Position numbers and translations under genes: made by a program
Source of the DNA: Uloborus plumipes
Taxonomy: Eukaryota; Arthropoda; Arachnida; Araneae; Uloboridae
Direction of reading: 5' to 3'
NCBI GenBank assembly: GCA_038373865.1
Contig: JAXGGA010003890.1
Location: forward strand, 1 to 64,000
DNA length: 64,000 bases
Shown: one piece after another, positions 1-11,850 of the stretch
Layout: each line of letters opens with the position of its first letter
How positions within the stretch are numbered: position 1 is the first letter of the stretch
Notes under the pieces: generated by a model
What the model was told of the DNA's origin: nothing
Seen by the model: the letters and a program-made list of their open reading frames with translations, nothing else
Database searches by the model: none

Positions 1-217
1 GCATATAAAAAGAAACCTTTATTTTGATTTCTGTTATTGCTCTTAACGTTTTAATTTAAATAGTGTGCATTTTCATTGATAAACAATTTATGTGTTCTGT
101 ATTTTATCAGTTATCTACATATTAATTAAATATTCGAGGTTTTTATTATTTAAATGTTAGAAATGGAATAAGTCGAACTTCTGATAAGTCGAAATTTTTT
201 TTCCGGTCCCATCAGAG

Positions 218-387
218 CAAGGGCGGATCGAGTTTCTGGTTCAGGAGGGGGTCATTCTCGGAAAGCGAAGGGTGCAGTTTTTATGCTAAATCGCGGGAAT
301 TCCCAAAAATACGTTTTAGGCTATATTTTGCAGTTTAAGGGAGGAGTCATGACCCCCATGACCATCCCCCCTCTGGATCCGCCCCTG
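218..387. mobile_element. hAT-type MITE
   Basis: Terminal inverted repeats read CAAGGGCGGATC at the left and GGATCCGCCCCTG at the right. Flanking 8-bp direct repeats are CATCAGAG and CATCAGAT, with one mismatch. At 170 bp and without coding capacity it is a non-autonomous element. The 8-bp duplication points to the hAT superfamily. Confidence 0.75.
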
Positions 388-395
388 CATCAGAT

Positions 396-1175
396 ACGAG
401 TAATCCAGAATTGACTGCATTTTAAAATGCTTCAAGCAGGCTGAATACAAACATCTCTTAGAACCAAAATGTAGGATAGGTCAGCCTGCCCTTTCAGGAA
501 GCTCTAGGAAAGACAAAATCTACACGCAGTTTAGGCTTTGTCAAATGAACCTGCGTAACAGCATACTGTTATACTTATTTCAGTTTACATGTGCCCTAGT
601 GCTACCAATGTTTACATTTGTAATTTTACGTTTGCAATGTATACTTAGAACAGCAAATGCATGCTTACCATAGCATTTTCTGTTATTGCTCAAAATATTT
701 GCAGCTGCTAGATAACTGGATTGGACTTTTCCTTAACGTAAGCACAGCATAAAAAGAAACGGGTAGTTAAATGCGTGTGAAGTGACGTTTTGCAAAAGGA
801 GGATAAACAGATGAATCTCCTTTCGAGATGCCTTTGCTATTTAAAGAAACATGCTCTCCAGAGACCATGTTGTGTGACCTGCTTTTGAACAGTGAACCGG
901 TGGAAAATTTGCAGAATTTTGAAAAGCCGCATGTTTTTTTCAAAAAGAAAAAAAAAAGATTCTTAAATACATTTAAAAAAAAAAAACATTCTTAAATACA
1001 TGAAAAAAAAAAAAAAAACAAGTAACAGGGCTGTAACGGGTGTTTTCTCAAACTTTAAGATTGTGCTCATAATATTCCCAAGATCTGGGAAGAAACCCTA
1101 GGCTCATGCAGCTAAAAATTCTTGAATGTATAGTTCTTCGTGTTTGCTACTATTGCAGCTGATTTATTATTAATA
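396..1175. other. AT-rich sequence, no gene seen
   Basis: I see no coding signal. At 958-1018 a short block (ATTCTTAAATACAT) occurs twice, separated and followed by A-runs, which looks like a local slippage duplication. Confidence 0.5.
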
Positions 1176-2882
1176 CTAGCGGTACCCGCACGGCTTTGCC
1201 CGTGGTATAAAATTAAAAGTGCATTTGTAAAATAATTGATATAGCAGAAAAAATGCTCTATTTTAGTTTTATTCAACTATAATTCCTTTAAAGTGATATA
1301 AAGATCTGATATGGACCCCACACTACTTAATTTTACGTGTAAATTTCCTAGTAGATGCGTTAAGTGCTAAAATAGTGCTTGGAGTGAGCAAGATAACAAT
1401 TCAAACATTTGTATCCCTAGATTGCTACGAAACAATGCAGAAAATTGTTTTACAATGATTAATCTCCTAAATATCGTCGATTTTAACATCATTCAGTGGA
1501 TTTTTCGCAAAATATCGCCAACAGCGCCAAATTGAATCCAAATCAAAAAAAAAAAAAAATTTCGCCAATTTGGCGTCAAATACTTAGCGATCAAAAGCTT
1601 GGCGATATATCGCCAAGTGGTCGCGCCAATTCATATCACTTTTGTTAACCAATTCATATCACCTTGCATTGAAAACACTGATTTACCCGATAAATGGGGT
1701 AAAACACCCCCTTGGAACATTCGAATGCAACCCCAAGGGAGATGGACAAAAATAAGCCAAAAGAGAAAATAAGAACAATTTTGTTGATAACAGAAACCAA
1801 CAGAAATCTTACCAAAGTTTAAAAGAAGAAGAAAGTTTTCTTTCCTAGCTTAAAAAACAAAACAATACATTTTCCGAAATGAAACACTAAAAAAACGATG
1901 CAATATCGCAATTGATACGATATTTCGTTAATCTGTGCTTTAGGTACCCTTTTCTCGCTAAATGAACGATAGGCGCGCCAAGCGTGGTAACCCTAGCTAT
2001 TTGGCGTAGTTGACTTTTGAAAACGCGCCAAGCAGGGTCCCAAAGCATCTTCACCGCTTCACCGAGAAAAAGACAGGGTTGCCAGAGAATTGGAACAAAA
2101 AAAAACTACGCCTCCTCTAAAAAAAATATTACAAAATACTACTGTTTCCAAACGTTGCCAAAATCAATGTTGCTGAAATGCGAAATCTATGAAAATGAAA
2201 AAAAAAAAAAATCCGCCAAATCTTTTAATTAAGTCATTAGTGTATTGGAAACAGGGTTGCCAGAAACATACTACGCTCCTTATTTGGGCCGAAAAAATAC
2301 TACCGTAGAATCAAAAATACTACGTCTGGCCGTAGCCTACGAAGATAGACGCTGGCAACCCTGGAAAAAGAAAGAAACAAAAATAAGTATGAACACGTAA
2401 CCATAGTAACAACATGAAAAATTGATTTCCGTTGATAAAATAATTCATTTTATCTCTCTTTTCAAACAAATTTTATTCTAAAGTTCAACCATTTTAGAAT
2501 CGTTTGGCTTGCTTTACTGAAGGTAAGCCTTGAATTTCGGGATTCTAAAAACAATTGTTACAGCTCTCCTGATGATCGTAGAAACTTCGAAAAAACTTCA
2601 TTTTGTGCAGAAAATTCCAAGCTTTCGAATGACATAAGACTTGAAAATGTGTGAAATATTTCTTCCCTATTTTATCGAATTTCCGCTAAGAATTCGAATA
2701 GAAAAAGAACGAAATGGAATTTTCGAAAAATCGCTTCGAGGTGCAAAACTACATGCTACAAACTAATTTTGTGCCAAGTGGCATGAAAATCGACCGAACG
2801 GTTTTGGCGCTACGCGCGTAACAGACAGACAGAAAGAAAGAAGGACAGACAGAACCACCTTCAGCTTTATTATTAGTAGAGA
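1176..2882 (-). mobile_element. Non-autonomous Helitron, copy A
   Basis: Read on the minus strand the element starts TCTCTACTAATAATAAAGC, followed by a CTGTCTGT-type run typical of Helitron 5' ends. It ends with a small hairpin (CACGG-loop-CCGTG), nine bases, then CTAG abutting a T. This is the expected 5'-TC / hairpin / CTRR-3' layout with insertion next to T. There is no Rep/helicase coding sequence, so it must be mobilised in trans. An inverted, nearly identical copy lies at 9948-11668. It contains a nested hAT-like insertion at 2074-2363. Confidence 0.75.
2074..2363. mobile_element. hAT-type MITE nested in Helitron A
   Basis: Ends are CAGGGTTGCCAG and CTGGCAACCCTG, flanked by a perfect 8-bp duplication GAAAAAGA. 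A third CAGGGTTGCCAG end lies inside near 2253, so this may be two related elements that landed in or next to each other. The same insertion is in the other Helitron copy. Confidence 0.75.
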
Positions 2883-2992
2883 TGAATAATGACAAAGTAC
2901 AAAAAATGTGATGATGTATAAAATGTTTGTTTTCTCAATAATTATTCATTTGGAACAATCTCTTAAAAATTTTGTAAAAATCTTCTGCTGCT

Positions 2993-5900
2993 GGGTCAAT
3001 CCATGTCAAATCACCCAGGAAAACGGGATTTTGTAACCCATGTCCTCAGATTTTGATAAAACTTGGTGTATTTAATATTTTTATGGTGGTAAGTAACCAT
3101 ATGAATTCTTTTGCCCATATGTAATCTGGTTTTTGTTTTACAGGCCGTCAAACTTTTCAAAAAATTGCATTTTCTGTCAACCGCTAAGCCTAATCTGCAT
3201 GTATACGTATCTCTTCAGTAAATTGTGACGGGTGCAGAAATCTTTCAATATTTCCAAAAATTCTCAGATATGTTGCTGAAAGTATGAGGATTTAATAAAA
3301 AAATACTTGAAATTTATATAATATAATTTTGTTTGAATAAAATTTGAATAAACTACGACAAGCATTTTTTTTCTTGTGCAAAACATGAGTTTACTTAAGT
3401 GGCATTTCACGAAAAGGCGGAGGTCCTATTCAATAATGGAAGCATTCGAAATGAGCCTGAAGGTGTGTTCTATCATTGCAAAGAATAAAATTAGTGGTTT
3501 TTTTCGTTTTCTTGTTGCTGTTGCACAATATACACATTTCAGTATCAAAATTTTTGAAAAAAAGTTCTAGTCATTTTCCTAACCTAAATTTCACTGAAAA
3601 GCAAACATACCTTTATTTTTAAGTGTATTTACAGCCCTATTATGCTGCTTAAAAATCATCTTAATCCCTTATTAAGCAGAAAGAAAAGTGAGAAATAATT
3701 TATGACTCCCAAATTCAGTTGTTAAGTTCAGCAAAATATCAGATGTAGAAAAAAGATGCGCAAAATATGAATTCACTTTAGTAGCTTTTTATGAAGAGAC
3801 GGAGGTCATATTCAATATTAGAAGCATTCGAAATAAACCTAAAGGTGCGTTCTATCATTGCAAAGAACAGAATTAGTGGCTTTTTTTTTTTTTTTTTTTG
3901 CTATTGCACAATATATACATTTCAGTACCAACATTTTTGAAAAAAGTTCTAGTCATTTCCTAACTTAATTTTCAATATTTTTTGTGTAAAAGAAGCATAG
4001 CTCATGCTTTTGTAGCATAAAAACGTATTATATTTATTTTTAATGATTTATAATTGTATTGAATGTGCGAATAAGAGATAGGATAGCACAATCTTTGAAG
4101 AAAAAATAACAATGAAAAATATGAGTTTCCGAATATTATCGGATTGTTTGTCTTTGAAGTGTTTGTGTGATCCGGTTTTCAGCAAATTTAAGGAATATTC
4201 TGTTTGATATTTTAACGCTCGACCTTCCTTGCATTTCCGACGTCGGACAGTACTTGTTGAAGTCACGTTATCATGAAATATTCGGAATACTTATTTTGTA
4301 CATATTCAATCTCCTTTTGAAGAGAATAGTAACATCTTCCAGAATCTTATGTTACGGAGCGTTTGACGTAGTTATTTCCTCTAACATCTTACCATTTCTT
4401 GGTTATAGTAAAGATAATAGTCCTTTCTTAGGTAAAAGATAGTCTTGCTTCAAATCCAGCATAGTCACTTACTTGAAAATTTTCAATTTTTTTCTTTTAA
4501 ACTCCAATAGCAAGTGTCGAAAGCTGTATTTGATCTTAACTGGATGCTGAAATTTCTAGTTTATTTTTATTGAATTATGTCTGTCCGGGGTTCTAGCTTT
4601 TTAATTATCTCCTATTATTATTTATCAGCGCAAACCAACCTTCCTGATAAGCGAATCCAATGAAAAACAAACAAACCAAAATAGAAAACCCACTCACATT
4701 CTTTATCCCTCTTATCACTATGACCCATATTTTGATAAAATAAGAAGAGACCTGATACATGCGCAAATGCAAGGAAGGTTGAGCGTTAAAATATCAAACA
4801 GTATATTCCTTAAATTTTCTGAAAACAGGATCACACAAACACTTTAAAGACAAACAATCCGATAATATTCAGAAACTCACATTTTTAATTATTATTTTTA
4901 CTTTAAAGATTGTGCTATCCTATCTCTTCTTCGCACATTCAATACAATTATAATTCATTAAAACAAAATATAATACGTTTTCATGCTATAAAAGCATGAA
5001 CAATGCTTCTTTTACGCAAAAAATATTGAAAATTTAGTTAGGAAAATGACTAGAACTTTTTTCAAAAATGTTGGTACTGAAATGTGTATATTGTGCAATA
5101 GCAACAAGAAAACGAAAAAAAGCTACTAATTTTATTCTTTGCAATGATAGAACACACCTTTAGGTTTATTTAGAATGCTTCTGTTATTGAATATGACCTC
5201 CGCCTCTTCATAAGAAGCTACGAAAGTAAATACATGTTTTGCACATCTTTTTTCTACATCTGATATTTTGCTGAACTTAACAACTGAATTTGGGAGTCAT
5301 AAATTATTTCTCACTTTTCTTTCTGCTTAATAAGGGATTAAGATGATTTTTAAGTAGCATAATAGGGCTGTAAATACACTTAAAAATAAAGGTATATTTG
5401 CTTTTCAGTGAAATTTAGGTTAGGAAAATGACTAGAACTTTTTTTCAAAAATTTTGATACTGAAATGTGTATATTGTGCAACAGCAACGAGAAAACGAAA
5501 AAAACCACTAATTTTATTCTTTGCAATGATAGAACACACCTTCAGGCTCATTTCGAATCCTTCCATTATTGAATAGGACCTCCGCCTTTTCGTGAAATGC
5601 CACTTAAGTAAACTCATGTTTTGCATAAGAAAAAAAATGCTTGTCGTAGTTTATTCAAATTTTATTCAAACAAAATTATATTATATAAATTTCAAGTATT
5701 TTTTTATTAAATCCTCATACTTTCAGCAACATATCTGAGAATTTTTGGAAATATTGAAAGATTTCTGCAACCGTTACAATTTACTGAAGAGATACGTATA
5801 CATGCAGATTAGGCTTAGCGGTTGACAGAAAATGCAATTTTTTGAAAAGTTTGACGGCCTGTAAAACAAAAACCAGATCACATATGGGCAAAAGAATTCA

Positions 5901-5999
5901 TATGGTTACTTACCACCATAAAAATATTAAATACACCAAGTTTTATCAAAATCCGAGGACATGGGTTACATGACCGGGTGAACTGACGTGGAATGACCC
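2993..5999. mobile_element. 3-kb foldback element with arms of about 1.24 kb
   Basis: The left arm (2993 to about 4235) is repeated in inverted orientation in the right arm (about 4760 to 5999), leaving about 0.5 kb unpaired in the middle. The ends read GGGTCAATCCATGTCA and, on the other strand, GGGTCATTCCACGTCA. Possible TGCTGC target-site repeats flank it. Each arm also carries two diverged copies of a block of about 200 bp (near 3375-3570 and 3752-3950, mirrored at 5050-5230 and 5432-5640). Identical 64-codon frames in the two arms are a by-product of the inverted repeat. No transposase is recognisable. Confidence 0.75.
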
Positions 6000-7022
6000 T
6001 GCTGCAAAAATAAAAATAAATTATAATAATAGTAATTTTGATAATAATAACAATAAATAAAAATACATTCAGAACCTTTTTCTTCTTCTTTCTTTCTTTT
6101 TTAAAAACACAATTTTTTTTATTAAGCATTACATTTTGTATTAAGCATTGCATGTTCATGAAAGAAACCTTCGTTTTAGATTGCTAATTCAAGAAAAAAA
6201 GTGATTAACGTTAAATATGTTACTAATTTTGTAAAATCTGCTTTTCATCTATTGTAAAAATGTTTTTAATGAATAAAAGTCAAAACACAAGAATTTCAAA
6301 CAAATTGATAGGAATCCAAAAAGTCTGTCAAAAACTCAGGTTCGCAGAACTACCAAGTAAATTAGTATCATAAATTTACTATAATTTACCCACAATACCA
6401 ATACAAACAATTGTTGATTTATTGTGGGTAAATACACCTTTCAAAAGAATAAGAAAATCGTAAAAAATAATTACAAAATCCATTCAAGTCTAAAAGAAGA
6501 AGTAACGAGTAGTAAATGTGAGCACCGTCCAGTGATTCTAACTTTTTAAAGACAAAAGTATGGTTTAACTATAAAAAGGTGTCGCAAAAAAGTATCTTTC
6601 TTTATCAAAAAGCCTTGCTTTAGCGCAGATAAGTAAATGTTTAAGACCCAGTTAAAGTTTTTCGCGAGCCGTTGTTTTAGCTTTGTATTTGCGCTATTCT
6701 GTGATAATACATTACACCAGTAGGAATGAAATTAAGTCTTAACCCGTTAAATATGGACGCTTTAAAAGTTTTTAATTTTTTTTTTAACATTAAAGAATTT
6801 TTGCAATTAAAAAAAAATATTTTACATTAATAAATGACTTTTTAAAAGTTAAAAATAGTTTAAGTTAAAAGTTAAAATATTTTTTTTTTTTTTTTGGACT
6901 TAAAGGAATGTTTTGCAATTTAAAAAATATATAACATTAATAAATGACTTTTTAAAAGTTAAAGGGAGTTTAGTTTAAGTTAACAGTTCTTTTCATTATT
7001 ATTATTCTAAAATTACTTAAAT
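6000..7022. other. AT-rich sequence with a tandem duplication
   Basis: At about 6765-6990 a block of roughly 120 bp is duplicated in tandem. Both units contain AACATTAATAAATGAC followed by TTTTTAAAAGTTAAA. The rest shows no gene. Confidence 0.5.
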
Positions 7023-7915
7023 ACTGTAAGCTTCCAAATATCCGCTAAATAGGGTGGCACGGTAACTACGGATGAATGAATACCGCTAAAAATCCATTAA
7101 GTAGGTTTAAAAACAATAATAGTGTATAAGATAGCTAAAAACATCAATAATACTCATATATACATATAAATTACAGCTAAGAACAGAAACATCTAGTGCA
7201 AAAAATACCTTTAACTGCTAAAAAGAGCAAAAGGGTCATTCCATAGTGACAAACGTAACATTCAGAGCTGATTTTCTAACTGTTTTTACTTGTAAGTTAA
7301 AGGATAAACAATATGTTTTAGTTGTGCTGGTTGATTTACAATGTACATAGTGCCTATGTATCATTTCTGCTTAAAAAATAAAACAAATTACTGACAGTAG
7401 ATATTTTTTCAACCAAATTAGCAGCGTGACTAACCCTGAAAATTAAAGCTCATGTTGCGAGGCAAAAAATTTTCAAAGTTTAGCAAGTGTTAAAAATTGA
7501 ATGATATAGTTGAAAAATGTAAAGTTGGCTATTAAAAACATAAAACACATTTATTAAATCTGATTTTTTTTTTTAGTCCTAAGTGTCACTTTTACCCAAG
7601 ATAAAGTGTGACAAACGTAACGTGACTAACGTAACCATCGAATAACAAGCAGTAAACACACTACAAACTATTTATTATGGCTAATCTCAGTGATAATTAC
7701 AATACTTTTTCAATTTTGTTTTACCTTCTTATGTTGCATGCTTTTTATTTATTTTTTTATTTATTTATTTTTTGATACTTTTTTCACTTCAGTATGTTTT
7801 TTTCTTCGGCTGAGATTGACATTTTTATGGAATGACCCAATAACACTTTTAAAATCACAGTAAAATATGAAAACGGAAGTGTTCAATACCCGCAGATAAT
7901 CGGGAGTTTACTGTA
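7023..7915. mobile_element. MITE split by another MITE (outer element)
   Basis: Ends are ACTGTAAGCTTCC at the left and GGGAGTTTACTGTA at the right, an imperfect inverted repeat of the Tc1/mariner-pogo MITE kind with TA-like flanks. It is interrupted by the complete element at 7234-7838, so only about 290 bp belong to it. Confidence 0.5.
7234..7838 (-). mobile_element. GGGTCATTCCATA MITE, copy 1
   Basis: It starts GGGTCATTCCATAGTGAC and ends TATGGAATGACCC. A second copy in the opposite orientation is at 17815-18632. Inside, the motif GTGACAAACGTAAC or GTGACTAACGTAAC occurs at both ends and in the middle. There is no coding capacity. Confidence 0.7.
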
Positions 7916-8268
7916 TGTAATTAAATAGGCCTGAAAGAAGTTTTAAACTTAAACTTGTGACTTAATGATTGAAAATGTTTTTAAAACCGTAGAAGTTACG
8001 CCCTCTATGAACAAATTTAAAATATTTCGATTGCGTCTTTTGGACAAATTTTCATTAATGCAAAAAAAAAAAAAACAGATAAATGAAGGTTGCAAATTAC
8101 ATCTTTTGCACTAAGCACAAGGAAACTATTTTTCTGAACACAGACATTAGTGAAATTCGCGATTCTCAAAACAAATTCTACATTTTGTGTCAAAAGTAAT
8201 TTCATAAATTATGTAACATTTTAAAAAAATGCATTTCATAATTGAAGGGCTTGGAGGATGAAGCGGCT

Positions 8269-8580
8269 AAGTTACATTATACGGGCCGTGGTAGCCCGAT
8301 CGGTAAGGCGTCCGACTCGTGTTCGGAGGGACCCCCCGGGTTCGATCCTAGCCGATCAAAGATCCACCGTCTTGATTAATGGTGGCTGGGGGACGTTAAA
8401 AATGTCGTGGTCACAAAGTCCTCCAAGTGAAACGATACCTCTGGGGGTGCTGGGCCAAGGGGTTTACTCGACCCTTGGTCTGGTTCAAAAAGAACAGAGC
8501 GCTCTTCAGGGTCCTATCCCGGTTAAACCACGAGTTGTGGTAGGAACGGGGGACCCTGGAGTATGTGAAGTTACATTATA
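8269..8580 (+). mobile_element. tRNA-derived SINE with target-site duplication
   Basis: The body at 8282-8567 starts with a tRNA-like head. TGGTAGCCCGATCGG resembles an A box and GGTTCGATCC is a B box, so an RNA polymerase III internal promoter is present. A tRNA-unrelated body of about 210 bp follows. The element is bracketed by a perfect 13-bp direct repeat AAGTTACATTATA (8269-8281 and 8568-8580), the mark of LINE-mediated retrotransposition. The tail lacks a long A-run. It is not a functional tRNA gene. Confidence 0.85.
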
Positions 8581-9947
8581 AAAATGAACACATTGTACAA
8601 TGCTACGCATAAGTAATGGATGCAGCTATGCAAATAAAACTTGGTACATCAAACAGTAGATGTCAATAGACCAATTTCATACGCACACTAATGACAAAAC
8701 CAGAAAACAAAAAAGCTGCAACAACTACAACAATAAAACTTTGAACTTTAATTACTCGCAATTTCTGTTTTGTCACTTCACCCCTTCATCTCCCAAGCCC
8801 TTCAATTTTACGTAAGAAAAATAACATTTCCTTACTCTTAAAGTTTCATAAAAACAATTTAAATCGCGCAAACATGAAGAAAAGTCAACGCGCAGCTCCA
8901 TTGGAAAATGAAAAAAAAAAAAAAAATGTGAGAACCCTCTCCAAAGCGCGATTATTTTAAGATTTTTAAAAAGCGCAATAACGAAAGAGAAGATATCCGT
9001 TTCTCCCGTCTTATTTTGTTTCGTCCGTGAACCATTCGAGGCAACAAAAGTTCAAAATGATCTCCAAATAGTTCGCAGACAAGCGACGCGTCTTTAATAG
9101 CTTGTAATTGTTTATTGCTTGAATCATTGTCAAGAAGCAGAGGCAGACGAAACAAGTCATCTGTGAAGAAACGCAGGAAAGTTGGGAAAACGGGTTGCCA
9201 TCCGTTGCGGGCTTGACAGCGCCAAGAGACATCGCCAACGATATCGAAACCGAAATATACCGCGCGTTGCGCGCTTTTGCTCTTTTCGTTTAGAAAGTAA
9301 AGAAAAGTACAAATAAAGCAAAAATTGATCTTATTTTCGGCAAATTAAAATTTTCGCAATCAATTGTGGAAGTTATTTTCAGTTTCTTTAAAATAGGCGT
9401 ATCAAGTTTGGAAATTTTGCGTCGTCTCCATGGAAACCGTACGAAAGAAAACAGCTCCACTCTTTTTTTTATGCACTGCTGTTGAGGCATTTCATTTATT
9501 TTATGTTTATAGAATTTGGCTTACGCTTTTATTTATATCCTCATGTCTCAGTTATTTCTCAAAGTTTTCTAACAAATCTAGTCATACATTGATACAGCAA
9601 AAATTTCTAAGAAAAGGTTGTGCTTTATTAACGTTGATTTATATTTGAATTATAGTTTACGCACAAACAATTTTAATTGTTTGCATTAACCATTGTTGCA
9701 AAAGCTAAGTGGGGAAAAAGTCCATAGCGCCGTAACTGTGACAACCATAAGGGGGAAAGTGCGGAGAGTGGGAAATTAATTTCTCACGTCATCTCTCGTT
9801 ACGCAGAGTATAATAGTTTTTATCCATTACTCGCTCTGCCTTCCCAGGGTTTTTGAGGTTTATTGATTGGTAGTGGGTGGAAGTGGAAGAAGCTTTTCAA
9901 TCGTTGCCAAAAATACAAAGCGGAATCATCTCTTCTCTATTCTCTAT
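8581..9947. other. Sequence without a clear gene
   Basis: The stretch 8990-9260 is visibly GC-richer and has open frames of 67-75 codons on the minus strand that match nothing I know. It may be regulatory or a degraded exon. Confidence 0.4.
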
Positions 9948-11668
9948 TCTCTACTAATAATAAAGCTGAAGGTGGTTCTGTCTGTCCTTCTTTCTTTCTG
10001 TCTGTCTGTCTGTTACGCGCGTAGCGCCAAAACCGTTCGGTCGAGTTTCATGCCACTTGGCACAAAATTAGTTTGTAGCATGTAGTTTTGCACCTCGAAG
10101 CGATTTTTCGAACATTCCATTTCGTTCTTTTTCTATTCGAATTCTTAGAGGAAATTCGATAAAATAGGGAAGAAATATTCCATACACATTTTCAAATCTT
10201 ATGTCATTCGAAAGCTTGAAATTTTCTGCACAAAATGACGTTTTTTCGAAGTTTCTACGATCATCAGGAGAGCTGTAACAATTGTTTTTAGAATCCCGAA
10301 ATTCAAGGCTTACCTTCAGTAAAGCAAGCCAAACGATTCTAAAATGGCTTTGCTCGCGAATAAAATTTGTTTGAAAATAGAGATGAAATGAATTATTTTA
10401 TCAACGGAAATCAACTTTTCATGTTGTTACCATGGTTACGTGTTCATACTTATTTTTGTTTCTTTCTTTTTCCAGGGTTGCCAGCGTCTATCTTCGTAGG
10501 CTACGGCCAGACGTAGTATTTTTGATTCTACGGTAGTATTTTTTCGGCCCAAATAAGGAGCGTAGTATGTTTCTGGCAACCCTGTTTCCAATACACTAAT
10601 GACTTAATTAAAAGATTTGGCGGATTTTTTTTTTTTTTTTCATTTTCATAGATTTCGCATTTCAGCAACATTGATTTTGGCAACGTTTGGAAACAGTAGT
10701 ATTTTGTAATATTTTTTTTAGAGGAGGCGTAGTTTTTTTTTTGTTCCAATTCTCTGGCAACCCTGTCTTTTTCCCGGTGAAGCGGTGAAGATGCTTTGGG
10801 ACCCTGCTTGGCGCGTTTTCAAAAAGTCAACTACGCCAAATAGCTAGGGTTACCACGCTTGGCGCGCCTATCGTTCATTTAGCGAGAAAAGGGTACCTAA
10901 AGCACAGATTAACGAAATATCGTATCAATTGCGATATTGCATCGTTTTTTTAAAGTGTTTCATTTCGGAAAATGTATTGTTTTGTTTTTTAAGCTAGGAA
11001 AGAAAACTTTCTTCTTCTCTTAAACTTTGGTAAGATTTCTGTTGGTTCCTGTTATCAACAAAATTGTTCTTATTTTCTCTTTTGGCTTATTTTTGTCCAT
11101 CTCCCTTGGGGTTGCATTCGAATGTTCCAAGGGGGTGTTTTACCCCATTTGTCGGGTAAATCAGTGTTTTCAATGCAAGGTGATATGAATTGGTTAACAA
11201 AAGTGATATGAATTGGCGCGACCACTTGGCGATATATCGCCAAGCTTTTGATCGCCAAGTATTTGACGCCAATTGGCGAAAAAATTTTTTTTTTTTTTTG
11301 ATTTAGGTTCAATTTGGCGCTGTTGGCGATATTTTGCGAAAAATCCACTGAATGATGTTAAAATCGATGATATTTAGGAGATAAATCATTGTAAAACATT
11401 TTTTTGCATTGTTTCGTAGCAAACTAGGGATACAAATGTTTGAATTGTTATCTTGCTCACTCCAAGCACTATTTTAGCACTTAAGGCATCTACTAAGAAA
11501 TTTACACGTAAAATTAAGTAGTGTGGGGTCCATATCAGATCTTTATATCACTTTGAAGGAATTATAGTTGAATAAAACTAAAATAGAGCATTTTTTCTGC
11601 TATATCAATTATTTTACAAATGAACTTTTAATTTTATACCACGGGCAAAGCCGTGCGGGTACCGCTAG
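9948..11668 (+). mobile_element. Non-autonomous Helitron, copy B
   Basis: It begins TCTCTACTAATAATAAAGC and a CTGTCTGT run, and ends with the CACGG/CCGTG hairpin, nine bases and CTAG followed by T. It is 1721 bp and closely matches copy A (1176-2882) in inverted orientation. An 18-base perfect palindrome, TTGGCGATATATCGCCAA, lies within both copies. No helicase is encoded. Confidence 0.75.
10473..10765. mobile_element. hAT-type MITE nested in Helitron B
   Basis: Ends are CAGGGTTGCCAG and CTGGCAACCCTG with an 8-bp duplication TCTTTTTC, the reverse complement of the duplication in copy A. The same insertion sits at the same place in both Helitrons, so it was present before they spread. Confidence 0.75.
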
Positions 11669-11677
11669 TACGTAATA

Positions 11678-11850
11678 CAGTCGAGTCTCGATAACTCGAA
11701 GTCCCAAAAAACAGACTAAAAACTTGGATTTATCAGTATTTCAAGTTATAGGCAGTTCCTGAACCCTTCTCAAGAGTTTGGGACTCAATGAAAACTTCGA
11801 GATAAAGGAATGTTCGAGTTATGAGGCTATGAATAATCGAATCTCGACTA
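11678..11850. mobile_element. pogo/Tigger-like MITE
   Basis: Ends are CAGTCGAGTCTCGATAAC and GAATCTCGACTA, flanked by TA. Cytosine-guanine-rich ends of this kind with a TA target are typical of pogo/Tigger-derived MITEs. It lies 9 bp from Helitron B. Confidence 0.6.

Noticed and set aside
3376..5626. Two identical 64-codon frames on opposite strands
   Set aside because: They lie in the mirrored arms of the foldback element. No transposase or known protein similarity is evident.
8282..8355. tRNA-like sequence with A and B boxes
   Set aside because: It is the head of a SINE bounded by a 13-bp target duplication. The acceptor stem does not pair well enough for a working tRNA.
8258..8581. 107-codon open frame
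   Set aside because: It is entirely explained by the GC-rich SINE and its duplications.
10528..10749. 73-codon minus-strand frame within Helitron B
   Set aside because: The frame is in the nested hAT-type MITE and is rich in Lys/Asn from A-runs.
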